Assembly: GCF_028690125.1 (NCBI RefSeq)
Contig: NZ_JAQVBV010000002.1
Span: forward strand, 268,484 to 332,483
DNA length: 64,000 nt
DNA from: Bacteroides sp.
GTDB taxonomy: Bacteria; Bacteroidota; Bacteroidia; Bacteroidales; Bacteroidaceae
Direction of reading: 5' to 3'
The notes beneath the pieces are model-generated. The model was not told the origin of the DNA. It saw only the letters and a list, made by a program, of their open reading frames with translations, and searched no databases. Positions 37,216 to 46,551 of the stretch are shown piece after piece. Every line of letters begins with the position of its first letter. The stretch's first letter is position 1. The translations under genes and the position numbers were made by a program.

Positions 37216-37869
37216 ATGGATTATAAAACCTACTTATTCGACTTTGACTATACGTTAGCCGATTCTTCACGCGGCATTGTCGCTTGTTTCAGAATAGTGC
37301 TTACTCGCCACCAGTACACAAATGTAACCGATGAAGCCATCAAACGGACTATCGGTAAAACGTTGGAAGAATCTTTCAGTATCCTCACCGGTGTTACAGA
37401 TCCCGAACAATTAACAGCTTTCCGTCAGGAATACAGAAAAGAAGCGGATATTCACATGAATGCCAATACTCTTCTTTTCCCTGATACACTGTCTACTTTG
37501 AAAGAACTTAAAAAACGGGGAGCCCGCATCGGAATCATTTCTACGAAATACCGTTTCCGGATACTGGATTATCTGAACAATTATCTTCCGGCAGACTTTT
37601 TTGATATTGTCGTTGGAGGTGAAGATGTAAAAGCAGCAAAACCGTCAGCCGAAGGGGTACAGTTTGCTTTAGAACATCTGAAAAGTATTCCGAAAGAAAC
37701 GTTGTACATCGGAGACAGCACAGTAGACGCCGAAACAGCCAGAAACGCAGGAGTAGACTTTGCAGCTGTACTCAACGGAATAACAACTGCTGATGAGCTT
37801 CGGGCTTACCCCCATCGAATCATAATGAATTCTCTTTCAGAGTTGCAAAACGTTACTTCTCATTCTTGA
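37216..37869 (+). CDS. HAD-family phosphatase (phosphoglycolate phosphatase-like)
   Basis: 217 residues from ATG 37216. HAD motif I DFDYTLADS (Asp9 nucleophile, Asp11), motif II IIST, and motif III/IV with Lys in KAAKPSAEG and IGDSTVDAETARNAG. The helical cap between residues about 20 and 85 is of the Gph/PhnX subtype. The substrate may be phosphoglycolate or another small phosphate ester. An alternative TTG start at 37198 is excluded by the promoter. Confidence 0.87.
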   Translation: MDYKTYLFDFDYTLADSSRGIVACFRIVLTRHQYTNVTDEAIKRTIGKTLEESFSILTGVTDPEQLTAFRQEYRKEADIHMNANTLLFPDTLSTLKELKKRGARIGIISTKYRFRILDYLNNYLPADFFDIVVGGEDVKAAKPSAEGVQFALEHLKSIPKETLYIGDSTVDAETARNAGVDFAAVLNGITTADELRAYPHRIIMNSLSELQNVTSHS

Positions 37870-37953
37870 AGTATCTGACACACCCTTGATTAGAGATGGA
37901 AGTCATGCGAGAAAAAAAGCAAAGAAATACTTGTCACATAGAAATAAAAATAG

Positions 37954-37961
37954 TACTTTTG
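37954..37961 (+). promoter_or_regulatory. -7 box TACTTTTG for rplU-rpmA
   Basis: Matches TAnnTTTG with CTTG 20 bp upstream (37930-37933). The predicted leader to the rplU ATG is about 84 nt. Confidence 0.65.
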
Positions 37962-37966
37962 TGCCC

Positions 37967-38050
37967 GATTATTCCGCAACGGGTATGACAAAGAGCTCTT
38001 TAAGAGATTAAAGACCACCCGCCGGAGCTAACTTATACATTTATTATAAG
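37967..38050 (+). promoter_or_regulatory. structured 5' leader of rplU
   Basis: The leader holds a self-complementary 12-mer AAAGAGCTCTTT (37990-38001) and a CGGGT (37980-37984) that can pair with the ACCACCCG around 38014-38021, enclosing it. Ribosomal protein leaders often bind their own product; whether this one does is not known. Confidence 0.4.
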
Positions 38051-38368
38051 ATGTACGCAATTGTAGAAATCAACGGTCAGCAATTTAAAGCAGAAGCTGG
38101 TCAAAAGTTGTTCGTTCACCACATCGAAGGTGCAGAAAACGGTTCAACAGTAGAATTTGAGAAAGTTCTTTTGGTAGACAAAGATGGAAACGTAACTGTA
38201 GGTGTTCCTACCGTAGAAGGTGCTAAAGTTGTTTGCCAAGTTATTTCTAACTTGGTTAAAGGTGACAAAGTTCTTGTTTTCCACAAGAAAAAAAGAAAAG
38301 GTCACAGAAAACTGAACGGTCACCGTCAGCAGTTTACTGAATTAACAATCACAGAAGTAGTAGCTTAA
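38051..38368 (+). CDS. rplU: 50S ribosomal protein L21
   Basis: 105 residues, [20 protein letters not shown] at the N-terminus and the basic [19 protein letters not shown] loop that contacts 23S rRNA. It is followed by rpmA after 20 bases, the usual rplU-rpmA pair, transcribed from the promoter at 37954. Confidence 0.98.
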   Translation: MYAIVEINGQQFKAEAGQKLFVHHIEGAENGSTVEFEKVLLVDKDGNVTVGVPTVEGAKVVCQVISNLVKGDKVLVFHKKKRKGHRKLNGHRQQFTELTITEVVA

Positions 38369-38388
38369 TCAATTAAAAGTAAGAAGAA

Positions 38389-38652
38389 ATGGCACATAAA
38401 AAAGGTGTCGGTAGTTCTAAGAACGGCCGCGAATCACACAGTAAAAGATTAGGCGTTAAGATATTTGGTGGCGAAGCTTGCAAAGCAGGTAATATTATTA
38501 TTCGTCAAAGAGGTACTGAATTCCATCCGGGTGAAAACATCGGTATGGGTAAAGACCACACTCTTTTCGCTTTAGTAGACGGTACAGTAAGTTTCAAAGT
38601 AGGTAGAGAAGACAGAAGATATGTTTCTGTAGTTCCTGCAACTGAAGCATAA
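38389..38652 (+). CDS. rpmA: 50S ribosomal protein L27
   Basis: 87 residues; [20 protein letters not shown] and the [20 protein letters not shown] core are diagnostic. The flexible N-terminus reaches toward the peptidyl-transferase centre. There is no N-terminal extension of the type cleaved by Prp in Firmicutes. A strong terminator follows. Confidence 0.98.
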   Translation: MAHKKGVGSSKNGRESHSKRLGVKIFGGEACKAGNIIIRQRGTEFHPGENIGMGKDHTLFALVDGTVSFKVGREDRRYVSVVPATEA

Positions 38653-38679
38653 TTGTACAACTGAAAATAGTTAAGAAAA

Positions 38680-38717
38680 GGAGATGTAATCCAAGCGATT
38701 ACATCTCCTTTCTTTTT
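38680..38717 (+). terminator. rho-independent terminator of rplU-rpmA
   Basis: GGAGATGTAATC (38680-38691), loop CAAGC, GATTACATCTCC (38697-38708): a perfect 12-bp stem, then TTTCTTTTTC. An A-rich stretch on the other side gives it some bidirectional character. Confidence 0.92.
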
Positions 38718-38816
38718 CTATTCTCACCTAGAACTCTTACTATCCGAATAATTATAAAATAAGACCGCCTCATCATATTGCTATTTAGAAACGGCCTTTC
38801 AAAAAAAAATTATTCT

Positions 38817-40652
38817 TTATTTCTTTTTCCGAGTACTCTTTATTATTTCCTGATTAATGTATTTAACCTTATCAATATCCATCTTATCCACTTCTCGGTC
38901 ATAAGTAACTAAACCGTTTATCTCATGTTCCACATCCGTGGTTTGTGTATAGATAGCTGTACTCAATCCAAAATACTTAATCATCTGCTCCAATTCGGTA
39001 GCCATCAATACATAAGTATCCGTCAGTTGCTCTTTATTCAACATCATTTCATAAGCATCATTGCGCACAGGCCACATATGTCCACGCACAAACAGACCTT
39101 TTCCTCCAAACTCTCCGAGAGAAGCGGCTCTATTATCAGTGGGACGTGCCATTGCCTGAGGTTCTATCTTACCATAATGATGCATATCTACAAAATCACC
39201 ATTACCGGGATCTCCATAAGCCTTGCGGTAACCAGGAGCATAATTGTATCCGGACATTCCATTCACCCAACGATTCGGATCATATTTCTTCACCCAGTCA
39301 GTAATGTCAGTTGCTTCAAAAGCTCCCCAGTTTTCATTGAACGGAACCCACATTACGATGGACGGCGAACTAACGTGTTGGTCAATCATCACCTTCAATT
39401 CATCACGAAACTGTTTGCGAACCGCTACAGAATCCACACCATCAGGTTCCCAAAGATTAGGCATATCTTGCCAAACCATCAAACCAAGCCGATCACAATG
39501 ATAATACCAACGTTGAGGCTCAACTTTAATATGCTTACGAATCACATTAAATCCGGCACGTTTAGCTAATTCAATATCATAAAGCAAAGCTTCCTCCGTA
39601 GGAGCTGTAAATGCACCATCAGGCCAATATCCTTGATCCAAAAGACCGATATGGAAAACAAATTCTCCATTCAATAAAGGACGAAGTACACCGTCTACTT
39701 TTCCCATTGTAAGCGAACGCATACCAAAATAAGAGGAAATTTCATCTATAACCTTCCCCTTCCGATCCTTTAACTGCAATTTCAATCCATACAAAAAAGG
39801 ATCGTCCGGACTCCACAAACGAGGATTCTGAATAGGCAGATAAAAAACAGTATTTGAATTTCCATCCATTTTCGCTATTTCCGTAGTACCATTATCAGCA
39901 ATCGCAGTCACTTTCAATTCGGGATTATCAGCATAAGCCACTACCTCCAGACGATTATTCTTCAAGTCAGGCACAAGCTTGATATGAGAAATATATTGTT
40001 TTTCTACCGGTTCAAGCCAAACTGTCTGCCAAATACCGGAAGTATAAACATAATCTCCATGCGGTCCGTTCTTTCCCGAAGCAGCCCGACCGTCATTAGG
40101 ATCGTAAGCACCTACTACTAGAACATTTTCTCCCGACTTCAAATAATCAGTGATATCCAAACTAAAAGCATCGTAACCACCTGTATGGGTTCCTACTTTC
40201 TTTCCATTTACAAATACCGACGAAATACGATCTACTGCACCAAAATTCAGCAAAACATTCTTTCCTTTCCATTCTTTAGGAACAACGAAGTTACGTCTAT
40301 ACCATAAGCAAGTATCGCCTTTTCGGGCTATACCAGATAACTCCGCTTCAGGAGGAAACGGTACGCGTATCTTCTCTGTTTTTGGAGGAAATACAGGAGG
40401 AGTAGTCGCAGTAGTAGGATCAGGTAGTTTTTTACCGCCCATATAGTCCCACATACCGTTCAGGTTTAACCATTCGGACCGTGTCATTTGTGGACGTGGA
40501 TATTCCGGAAAAGGAACTTCCGCTTTTAATGCTTGCCCTGTCCAAGGAGTAGGCAATGTAAACTTTTCCAAGTTTTGTGCCTTTACATTGAAAGCATCTC
40601 CGGATAAAAGCAAGAGGCTAAAAATAAAACAAGTAATGACATTCTTTTTCAT
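38817..40652 (-). CDS. glycoside hydrolase family 2 protein
   Basis: 611 residues from ATG 40652 (the longer frame to 40718 lacks a sensible signal). Signal peptide MKKNVITCFIFSLLLLSGDAF...KAQ. Domains in order: jelly-roll sugar-binding (about 45-215, WYRRNFVVPKEWKGKNVLL), Ig-like (about 220-320), TIM barrel from about 325. The acid/base Glu is in WVPFNENWG near 437 and the nucleophile Glu in SLGEFGG near 514. GH2 covers beta-galactosidase, beta-glucuronidase and beta-mannosidase; the specificity cannot be fixed. It stands alone, with no SusCD pair nearby. Confidence 0.88.
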   Translation of the reverse strand: MKKNVITCFIFSLLLLSGDAFNVKAQNLEKFTLPTPWTGQALKAEVPFPEYPRPQMTRSEWLNLNGMWDYMGGKKLPDPTTATTPPVFPPKTEKIRVPFPPEAELSGIARKGDTCLWYRRNFVVPKEWKGKNVLLNFGAVDRISSVFVNGKKVGTHTGGYDAFSLDITDYLKSGENVLVVGAYDPNDGRAASGKNGPHGDYVYTSGIWQTVWLEPVEKQYISHIKLVPDLKNNRLEVVAYADNPELKVTAIADNGTTEIAKMDGNSNTVFYLPIQNPRLWSPDDPFLYGLKLQLKDRKGKVIDEISSYFGMRSLTMGKVDGVLRPLLNGEFVFHIGLLDQGYWPDGAFTAPTEEALLYDIELAKRAGFNVIRKHIKVEPQRWYYHCDRLGLMVWQDMPNLWEPDGVDSVAVRKQFRDELKVMIDQHVSSPSIVMWVPFNENWGAFEATDITDWVKKYDPNRWVNGMSGYNYAPGYRKAYGDPGNGDFVDMHHYGKIEPQAMARPTDNRAASLGEFGGKGLFVRGHMWPVRNDAYEMMLNKEQLTDTYVLMATELEQMIKYFGLSTAIYTQTTDVEHEINGLVTYDREVDKMDIDKVKYINQEIIKSTRKKK

Positions 40653-40740
40653 AATAACAGTTTTATAAAGTATTTGATCAGTATTCAGACAGACAGGAAT
40701 ATTTCCGAAGAAATTCATGCAGCTTTCGTCAATCTGGTTT

Positions 40741-40748
40741 CAAAGATA
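40741..40748 (-). promoter_or_regulatory. -7 box TATCTTTG for the GH2 gene
   Basis: CAAAGATA on the + strand equals TATCTTTG on the - strand, 88 bases before the GH2 start. Confidence 0.5.
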
Positions 40749-40911
40749 GTATTTTGTAAGTAATAAATTACTTTTATCAAAAGATATATTTGAATGATAT
40801 ATGAAGATAAATATTCATCTCATGAATAAAAAAGCATATATTCTTAGATTTTACCGTAACTATTATACGGAAAATGTATAATAACTATGCCTATATATCT
40901 TTTTTTTGCTC

Positions 40912-40919
40912 TATCTTTG
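40912..40919 (+). promoter_or_regulatory. -7 box TATCTTTG for serS
   Basis: Matches TAnnTTTG, 40 bases before ATG 40960. No good -33 TTTG at the usual distance. Confidence 0.55.
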
Positions 40920-40959
40920 TAACTCGAAACAAAGAAAGTTCAAAAAAAAGTATATAGCT

Positions 40960-42234
40960 ATGCTTACCATTAAACAAATTACAGAGAACACAGAGGCGGT
41001 ACTCCGCGGACTGGAAAAGAAGCATTTCAAGAATGCAAAAGAAACGATCGACCAAGTTATCGCTTTCAATGACAAGAGACGTAACACACAAAACCAATTA
41101 GATAAGAATCTGGCAGAGGTTAATTCCCTTTCACGCACTATCGGACAATTAATGAAAGAAGGTAAGAAAGAAGAAGCCGAAGCTGCACGTGTCCACGTTG
41201 CCGAATTGAAGGAAATCAATAAGGAATTGGATGCTACTATGACAGAAGCTGCCAATGATATGCAGAATATGCTTTATACTATTCCTAACATCCCTTACGA
41301 TAGTGTACCCGAAGGTGCAGGCGCCGAAGATAATGTAGTGGAGAAAATGGGTGGGATGGAAACTGAACTTCCTAAAGACGCTCTTCCTCACTGGGAATTG
41401 ACAAAGAAATATGATTTAATTGATTTCGACTTGGGTGTGAAGATCACAGGTGCAGGTTTTCCTGTATACAAAGGAAAGGGTGCACAACTTCAACGTGCCC
41501 TCATCAACTTCTTTCTGGACGAAGCCCGCAAATCAGGATACACCGAAATTATGCCGCCGACTGTTGTCAATGCCGCTTCCGGTTATGGTACAGGACAGCT
41601 TCCTGACAAAGAAGGACAAATGTACCATTGCGAAGTAGATGATTTATATCTGATTCCGACTGCAGAAGTACCTGTTACCAACATTTACCGTGACGTAATT
41701 CTGGAAGAGAAACAATTGCCAATCATGAACTGCGCTTATACTCAATGTTTCCGCCGTGAAGCTGGTTCTTATGGCAAGGATGTGCGGGGTTTAAATCGTC
41801 TGCACGAATTTTCTAAAGTGGAACTGGTTCGCATTGATAAACCGGAACATTCCAAACAATCTCATCAGGAAATGTTGGATCATGTGGAAGGCTTGTTACA
41901 GAAATTGGAGCTACCCTATCGCATCCTGCGTCTTTGTGGTGGTGACATGAGTTTTACGGCTGCCCTCTGCTTTGACTTCGAAGTATATTCCGAAGCACAA
42001 AAACGTTGGTTGGAAGTTAGTTCCGTATCCAATTTCGACACTTATCAGGCTAACCGTCTGAAATGCCGTTATCGTAGTGCAGAAAAGAAAACAGAACTTT
42101 GTCATACATTAAACGGATCAGCATTGGCACTACCTCGTATCGTTGCTGCTTTACTAGAAAATAATCAGACTCCGGAAGGTATTAAGATTCCGAAAGCATT
42201 GGTTCCATACTGCGGTTTCGATATTATCGATTAA
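40960..42234 (+). CDS. serS: seryl-tRNA synthetase
   Basis: 424 residues from ATG 40960 (MLTIKQITENTEAVLRGL). An N-terminal antiparallel coiled-coil arm (about 25-105) recognises the long variable arm of tRNA-Ser. The class II catalytic core shows motif 2 (CFRREAGSYGKDVRGLNRLHEF) and motif 3 (NGSALALPRIVAALLENNQ). Charges tRNA-Ser with serine. It is monocistronic, with a promoter upstream and a hairpin after the stop. Confidence 0.97.
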   Translation: MLTIKQITENTEAVLRGLEKKHFKNAKETIDQVIAFNDKRRNTQNQLDKNLAEVNSLSRTIGQLMKEGKKEEAEAARVHVAELKEINKELDATMTEAANDMQNMLYTIPNIPYDSVPEGAGAEDNVVEKMGGMETELPKDALPHWELTKKYDLIDFDLGVKITGAGFPVYKGKGAQLQRALINFFLDEARKSGYTEIMPPTVVNAASGYGTGQLPDKEGQMYHCEVDDLYLIPTAEVPVTNIYRDVILEEKQLPIMNCAYTQCFRREAGSYGKDVRGLNRLHEFSKVELVRIDKPEHSKQSHQEMLDHVEGLLQKLELPYRILRLCGGDMSFTAALCFDFEVYSEAQKRWLEVSSVSNFDTYQANRLKCRYRSAEKKTELCHTLNGSALALPRIVAALLENNQTPEGIKIPKALVPYCGFDIID

Positions 42235-42253
42235 TTCGAAATCATTCATAAAA

Positions 42254-42323
42254 AAGCTAACCCAGAAGTTATTTACGCTTTCCTCCACAGAGAGAAAGGA
42301 CTATAATACTTCTAGGTTAGCTT
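42254..42323 (+). terminator. long hairpin after serS
   Basis: Arms 42254-42269 and 42308-42323 pair at 15 of 16 positions (AAGCTAACC...AGAAGT), with a smaller CTTTC/GAAAG stem possible in the loop. It begins 20 bases after the serS stop. Confidence 0.65.
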
Positions 42324-42462
42324 CTACTATTTATAAATTATCTCTCCTCCTATTTCTTAGAAGGCTTTATTATCTTCCAATAAAAGATATTTCTTCGTCT
42401 GCTTTTACTGAATATTACAATAAAAAGCTATGTAATTTCACAATTATAAACACGAAGGATAA

Positions 42463-42678
42463 CAAGTAACGACTGATTTAGAGTCACCTATTATAGGAAA
42501 GAATATCCGCAGCAATGGTAATACACAAGTAACCACCAAGATTTACTCCAATCCAAACCATTTCTTCCAACATTGCCAGACTGGGCAAATGGATGGATAC
42601 ATCGAAATAAAGGAAACTTTCAGCAAAGAAGTATTGAAAGATATAGCTGATTGGATACTAAAAACAGTACATAAATGA
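42463..42678 (+). pseudogene. 3' remnant of an unidentified gene
   Basis: 71 codons are open from just after a TAA to the TGA at 42676, with protein-like composition (PNHFFQHCQTGQMDGYIEI, then FSKEVLKDIADWILKTVHK). There is no plausible start codon or ribosome site at the 5' side, and upstream frames are closed. I do not recognise the family. I read it as the C-terminal part of a decayed gene. Confidence 0.45.
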
Positions 42679-42731
42679 AAAGACACTAGCAGTTTTAGCA
42701 ATCAGGCTATTCATTTTTCACAAATAAGCCT

Positions 42732-42739
42732 TATCTTTG
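42732..42739 (+). promoter_or_regulatory. -7 box TATCTTTG for the Nfn-like gene
   Basis: Matches TAnnTTTG, 46 bases before ATG 42786. Confidence 0.55.
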
Positions 42740-42785
42740 CAAAATCTTAGCAAAAAGAAAGAAATTACGTAATAAAGATAATATA

Positions 42786-45074
42786 ATGAACAGAATTATT
42801 CGCAAAGAACGTTTTTCAGAAAAAGTTTTTAAACTTGAGATTGAAGCTCCTTTAATTGCTAAATCCCGCAAGGCCGGACACTTCGTTATTATACGTGTAG
42901 GCGAAAAGGGTGAACGTATGCCTTTAACTATTGCCGGTTCTGACATGAAGAAAGGTACTATCACATTGGTAGTGCAAGAAGTCGGCCTTTCTTCTACCCG
43001 TCTCTGTGAATTAAACGAGGGCGATTATATCACAGATGTAGTAGGTCCATTGGGACAAGCTACCCATATTGAAAATTTCGGAACAGTAGTTTGTGCCGGA
43101 GGAGGTGTAGGTGTTGCTCCGATGCTTCCTATCGTGCAAGCTTTGAAAGCTGCCGGAAATAGAGTGATTACAGTATTGGCAGGTCGCAATAAAGATCTCA
43201 TTATACTGGAAAAGGAAATGCGCGAAAGCTCAGATGAAGTAATCATCATGACAGACGACGGATCTTATGGCCGTAAAGGTCTGGTAACAGAAGGTGTAGA
43301 AGAAGTAATCAAACGCGAGAAAGTAAATAAATGCTTCGCTATCGGTCCTGCCATCATGATGAAATTCGTTTGCTTGCTGACTAAGAAATATGAAATTCCA
43401 ACTGAAGTATCATTAAATACAATCATGGTGGATGGTACAGGAATGTGTGGTGCTTGCCGTATCACTGTTGGAGGAAAAACGAAGTTCGTTTGTGTAGATG
43501 GTCCTGAGTTCGACGGTCACCAAGTGGACTTTGATGAAATGTTGAAACGTATGGGTGCATTCAAAAATATCGAACGTGAGGAAATGCACAAGCTCGAATC
43601 TGAATGCGAAGCAACCAAAGAAATAGATGAGAAAAGCCGTAATGCTGCATGGAGACAGGAATTACGTAAATCCATGAAAGCGAAGGAACGCACAGCCATT
43701 CCTCGTGTTGAAATGAATGAGCTTGATGCCGAGTATCGTTCACACAGCCGCAAAGAAGAAGTGAATCAAGGATTAACAGCCGAGCAAGCTGTTACTGAAG
43801 CAAAGCGTTGTCTCGACTGTGCCAATCCGGGATGTATGGAAGGATGTCCTGTAGGGATTGATATTCCTCGTTTCATCAAAAACATCGAACGCGGTGAATT
43901 CCTCGAAGCAGCTAAAACATTGAAAGAAACAAGCGCACTTCCGGCTGTTTGTGGTCGTGTTTGTCCACAGGAAAAACAATGTGAATCAAAATGCATCCAT
44001 TTAAAAATGAACGAAAAGCCGGTAGCTATCGGCTATTTGGAACGTTTTGCTGCCGATTATGAACGTGAAAGCGGAAACATTTCTGTCCCCGTAATCGCAG
44101 AAAAAAATGGTATCAAAATTGCAGTGATTGGTTCAGGACCTGCCGGACTGTCATTTGCAGGAGATATGACCAAATATGGATATGATGTAACTGTATTTGA
44201 AGCACTTCATGAAATTGGTGGTGTATTGAAATATGGTATTCCGGAATTCCGTTTGCCTAATAAGATCGTTGATGTCGAAATTGAAAATCTTTCCAAAATG
44301 GGAGTCAATTTCATCAAAGATTGTATTGTAGGAAAAACAATCAGCGTAGAAGATTTGAAAGAGGAAGGATTCAAAGGTATATTCGTAGCTTCGGGTGCAG
44401 GACTACCCAACTTTATGAATATACCAGGCGAGAACTCCATTAATATTATGTCTTCCAATGAATACCTGACTCGCGTTAATCTGATGGATGCAGCCAGTGA
44501 AGATTCCGATACCCCGGTAGCTTTCGGCAAGAATGTAGCAGTAATTGGTGGTGGTAATACAGCTATGGACTCCGTACGTACGGCTAAACGTTTGGGTGCA
44601 GAACGTGCTATGATCATCTACCGTCGTTCGGAAGAAGAAATGCCTGCTCGTATTGAAGAAGTAAAACACGCTAAAGAAGAAGGCATAGAGTTCCTTACAC
44701 TGCATAACCCGATTGAATATACTGCGGATGAACAAGGCCGGGTAAAACAAGTTGTTCTTCAAAAAATGGAATTGGGAGAACCGGATGCTTCCGGACGTCG
44801 TAGCCCGGTAGCGATCCCCGGAGCAACTGAAACGATTGACATTGATCTGGCTATAGTCAGCGTTGGTGTATCTCCGAATCCGATTGTTCCAAGCTCTATC
44901 AAAGGACTGGAATTAGGTCGTAAAGGCACTATTACTGTAAATGACAACATGGAATCTTCCATTCCCATGATCTTTGCAGGTGGTGATATCGTACGAGGTG
45001 GAGCAACAGTAATCCTCGCAATGGGCGATGGTCGTAAAGCAGCCGCTGCAATGAATGAGCAGTTAAAAAAATAG
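42786..45074 (+). CDS. fused DHODB-type flavoprotein / GltD-type subunit (Nfn-like)
   Basis: 762 residues. Residues 1-~210 form a ferredoxin-reductase fold with FAD and NAD sites (RMPLTIAGSDM, VVCAGGGVGVAPMLP), followed by a 2Fe-2S cysteine cluster (GTGMCGACRITVGG...FVCVDGPEF near 218-240). Residues ~335-405 carry two 4Fe-4S motifs (CLDCANPGCMEGCPVGID, CGRVCPQEKQCESKC). The rest is a GltD-like oxidoreductase with FAD motif IAVIGSGPAG near 440 and NADPH motif VAVIGGGNTA near 580. Databases usually name this a dihydroorotate dehydrogenase B NAD subunit/glutamate synthase fusion; the domain set is that of NfnA plus NfnB, the electron-bifurcating ferredoxin:NADP transhydrogenase. No GltB or PyrD gene adjoins it. 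Confidence 0.85.
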   Translation: MNRIIRKERFSEKVFKLEIEAPLIAKSRKAGHFVIIRVGEKGERMPLTIAGSDMKKGTITLVVQEVGLSSTRLCELNEGDYITDVVGPLGQATHIENFGTVVCAGGGVGVAPMLPIVQALKAAGNRVITVLAGRNKDLIILEKEMRESSDEVIIMTDDGSYGRKGLVTEGVEEVIKREKVNKCFAIGPAIMMKFVCLLTKKYEIPTEVSLNTIMVDGTGMCGACRITVGGKTKFVCVDGPEFDGHQVDFDEMLKRMGAFKNIEREEMHKLESECEATKEIDEKSRNAAWRQELRKSMKAKERTAIPRVEMNELDAEYRSHSRKEEVNQGLTAEQAVTEAKRCLDCANPGCMEGCPVGIDIPRFIKNIERGEFLEAAKTLKETSALPAVCGRVCPQEKQCESKCIHLKMNEKPVAIGYLERFAADYERESGNISVPVIAEKNGIKIAVIGSGPAGLSFAGDMTKYGYDVTVFEALHEIGGVLKYGIPEFRLPNKIVDVEIENLSKMGVNFIKDCIVGKTISVEDLKEEGFKGIFVASGAGLPNFMNIPGENSINIMSSNEYLTRVNLMDAASEDSDTPVAFGKNVAVIGGGNTAMDSVRTAKRLGAERAMIIYRRSEEEMPARIEEVKHAKEEGIEFLTLHNPIEYTADEQGRVKQVVLQKMELGEPDASGRRSPVAIPGATETIDIDLAIVSVGVSPNPIVPSSIKGLELGRKGTITVNDNMESSIPMIFAGGDIVRGGATVILAMGDGRKAAAAMNEQLKK

Positions 45075-45131
45075 CAAGCTATACACAATTTTCTCAATTA
45101 GAATAAACACATCCCCCTACCCCATAAAAAA

Positions 45132-45166
45132 AATCCTTGACTACTTTTGTAATCAAGGATTTTTTT
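45132..45166. terminator. bidirectional terminator between Nfn-like gene and panD
   Basis: AATCCTTGA (45132-45140) pairs with TCAAGGATT (45153-45161); T-tracts follow on both strands. It serves both convergent genes. Confidence 0.85.
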
Positions 45167-45188
45167 CATATAAAAGAATTGTTTTCTC

Positions 45189-45542
45189 TTACTTCACTAC
45201 CTTGTTCGTTGCCGGATCCGGGAAAATCACGCTCGGCTTAAACGACTTCGCCTCCTCAAAATCCATCAGTGCATACGACATGATAATCACAATATCATCA
45301 GGTTGCACCTTACGGGCAGCAGCACCGTTCAGACAAATCTTACCGGAACCGCGTTCACCTTTGATAATGTAGGTTTCAAAGCGTTCGCCATTATTATTAT
45401 CAGCGATATACACCTTTTCTCCCGGAATCATGTTCGCTGCATCCAACAGGTCTTCATCAATCGTGATACTACCCATGTAGTTCAGATTAGCCTCTGTGAC
45501 ACGTGCACAATGAATTTTCGACTTCAACACTTCAATCATCAT
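45189..45542 (-). CDS. panD: aspartate 1-decarboxylase
   Basis: 117 residues. Makes beta-alanine from aspartate for pantothenate. The self-cleavage site that generates the pyruvoyl group is the Gly-Ser bond in NYMGSITID near residue 24. Size and sequence are typical. It starts 18 bases after the panC stop, so panC-panD form a pantothenate operon. The start may be the first or second of two adjacent ATGs. Confidence 0.96.
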   Translation of the reverse strand: MMIEVLKSKIHCARVTEANLNYMGSITIDEDLLDAANMIPGEKVYIADNNNGERFETYIIKGERGSGKICLNGAAARKVQPDDIVIIMSYALMDFEEAKSFKPSVIFPDPATNKVVK

Positions 45543-45560
45543 AAGGTTTCGTCTTTTAAA

Positions 45561-46409
45561 TTAGAATTCTTTGTATTTAATATTATCAATCAGACGAACT
45601 TCTCCGCAGAACACTGTGATACAGCCTACCGCATATGAAGTATCCTCCCAATTGCTAATCTTCTGCAATGTGTTTCCATCTACAATTTCGAAGTACTCCA
45701 AACGCAAGCCCGGAGCAACCGCAATCGCATCTTCCACCATCTTTTGTGTCTCACTCACTGTGTGAGACGCTGCAAAGGTATGACTTTTAAAGATTGTTCG
45801 TGAAATATTTAAAGCATTTTCACGTTCTTCAGCCGATAAACGTTTATTCCGGCTACTTAATGCCAGCCCATCTTCTTCACGAACGATTGAACAACCAACT
45901 ATTTCCAGCTTATAATCCATCTGATGAACCATTTCACGAATAATTGCCAATTGTTGAAAATCTTTCTCACCGAAATAAGCACGGTCCGGTGTTACCGCAT
46001 CAAATAACTTGCTGACAATCTGGCAAACTCCATTAAAATGTCCCGGGCGGAAAGCCCCCTCCATTACCGTATCCAGTGGAGCATAGCTGAACTGACGGGT
46101 ATCAGGCTGCGGATACATTTCGTCTACCGACGGAGCAAAGACAAATGTTGCCCCGCAATCATCTAATAGACAGCAATCTGCATCTAACGTACGGGGATAC
46201 TTTTCCAGATCATTTTTATCGTTAAACTGAGTGGGATTTACAAATACACTCACTACTGTTATATCATTCTCGCTTGCACTGCGCTTTACCAGCGATGCGT
46301 GTCCTGCGTGTAAAGCACCCATTGTGGGTACCAGTCCTACCTTCTTACCTTGGGCTTTCAGAACTGCCAATTCAGCCTGTAAATCCTTGATAGTGTGTAT
46401 TACTTTCAT
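45561..46409 (-). CDS. panC: pantothenate synthetase
   Basis: 282 residues from ATG 46409 ([17 protein letters not shown]). ATP-dependent ligation of pantoate and beta-alanine. Motifs: [14 protein letters not shown] at 28-41 (HIGH-like nucleotide site), VFVNPTQF and [10 protein letters not shown]. The longer frame to 46475 has no support. First gene of panC-panD, divergent from the glycogen-synthase-like gene. Confidence 0.96.
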   Translation of the reverse strand: MKVIHTIKDLQAELAVLKAQGKKVGLVPTMGALHAGHASLVKRSASENDITVVSVFVNPTQFNDKNDLEKYPRTLDADCCLLDDCGATFVFAPSVDEMYPQPDTRQFSYAPLDTVMEGAFRPGHFNGVCQIVSKLFDAVTPDRAYFGEKDFQQLAIIREMVHQMDYKLEIVGCSIVREEDGLALSSRNKRLSAEERENALNISRTIFKSHTFAASHTVSETQKMVEDAIAVAPGLRLEYFEIVDGNTLQKISNWEDTSYAVGCITVFCGEVRLIDNIKYKEF

Positions 46410-46515
46410 CTTCGTTAATTGGTTTATGTTTTGGTCGTTTGCAAAAACTCTGCAAAATAAACTAATATTTGCCACATAAAGAAAGAATATGCTATTTAAA
46501 GTTCCTTTTTTTTGC

Positions 46516-46523
46516 TATCTTTG
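46516..46523 (+). promoter_or_regulatory. -7 box TATCTTTG for the glycogen-synthase-like gene
   Basis: Matches TAnnTTTG, 28 bases before ATG 46552. Confidence 0.6.
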
Positions 46524-46551
46524 CAGAATATTATAGAGAACTATTGTTATT

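Larger units (their letters stand above)
40653..40959. other. divergent promoter region between GH2 and serS
   Basis: 307 bases holding one promoter for each gene (40741-40748 and 40912-40919). I see no other element in it. Confidence 0.45.
42235..42785. other. 551-base spacer between serS and the Nfn-like gene
   Basis: It holds the serS hairpin, the remnant of a broken gene (42463-42678) and the promoter of the next gene. Nothing else is evident. Confidence 0.5.

Noticed and set aside
38925..39569. Rightward 214-codon frame opposite the GH2 gene
   Set aside because: It overlaps the GH2 catalytic region entirely on the other strand; His/Ile/Ser-rich shadow ORF.
45745..45770. CTCACTCACTGTGTGAGA as another copy of the element palindrome
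   Set aside because: It lies inside panC coding sequence, lacks the GCAA part of the motif and has no partner nearby.
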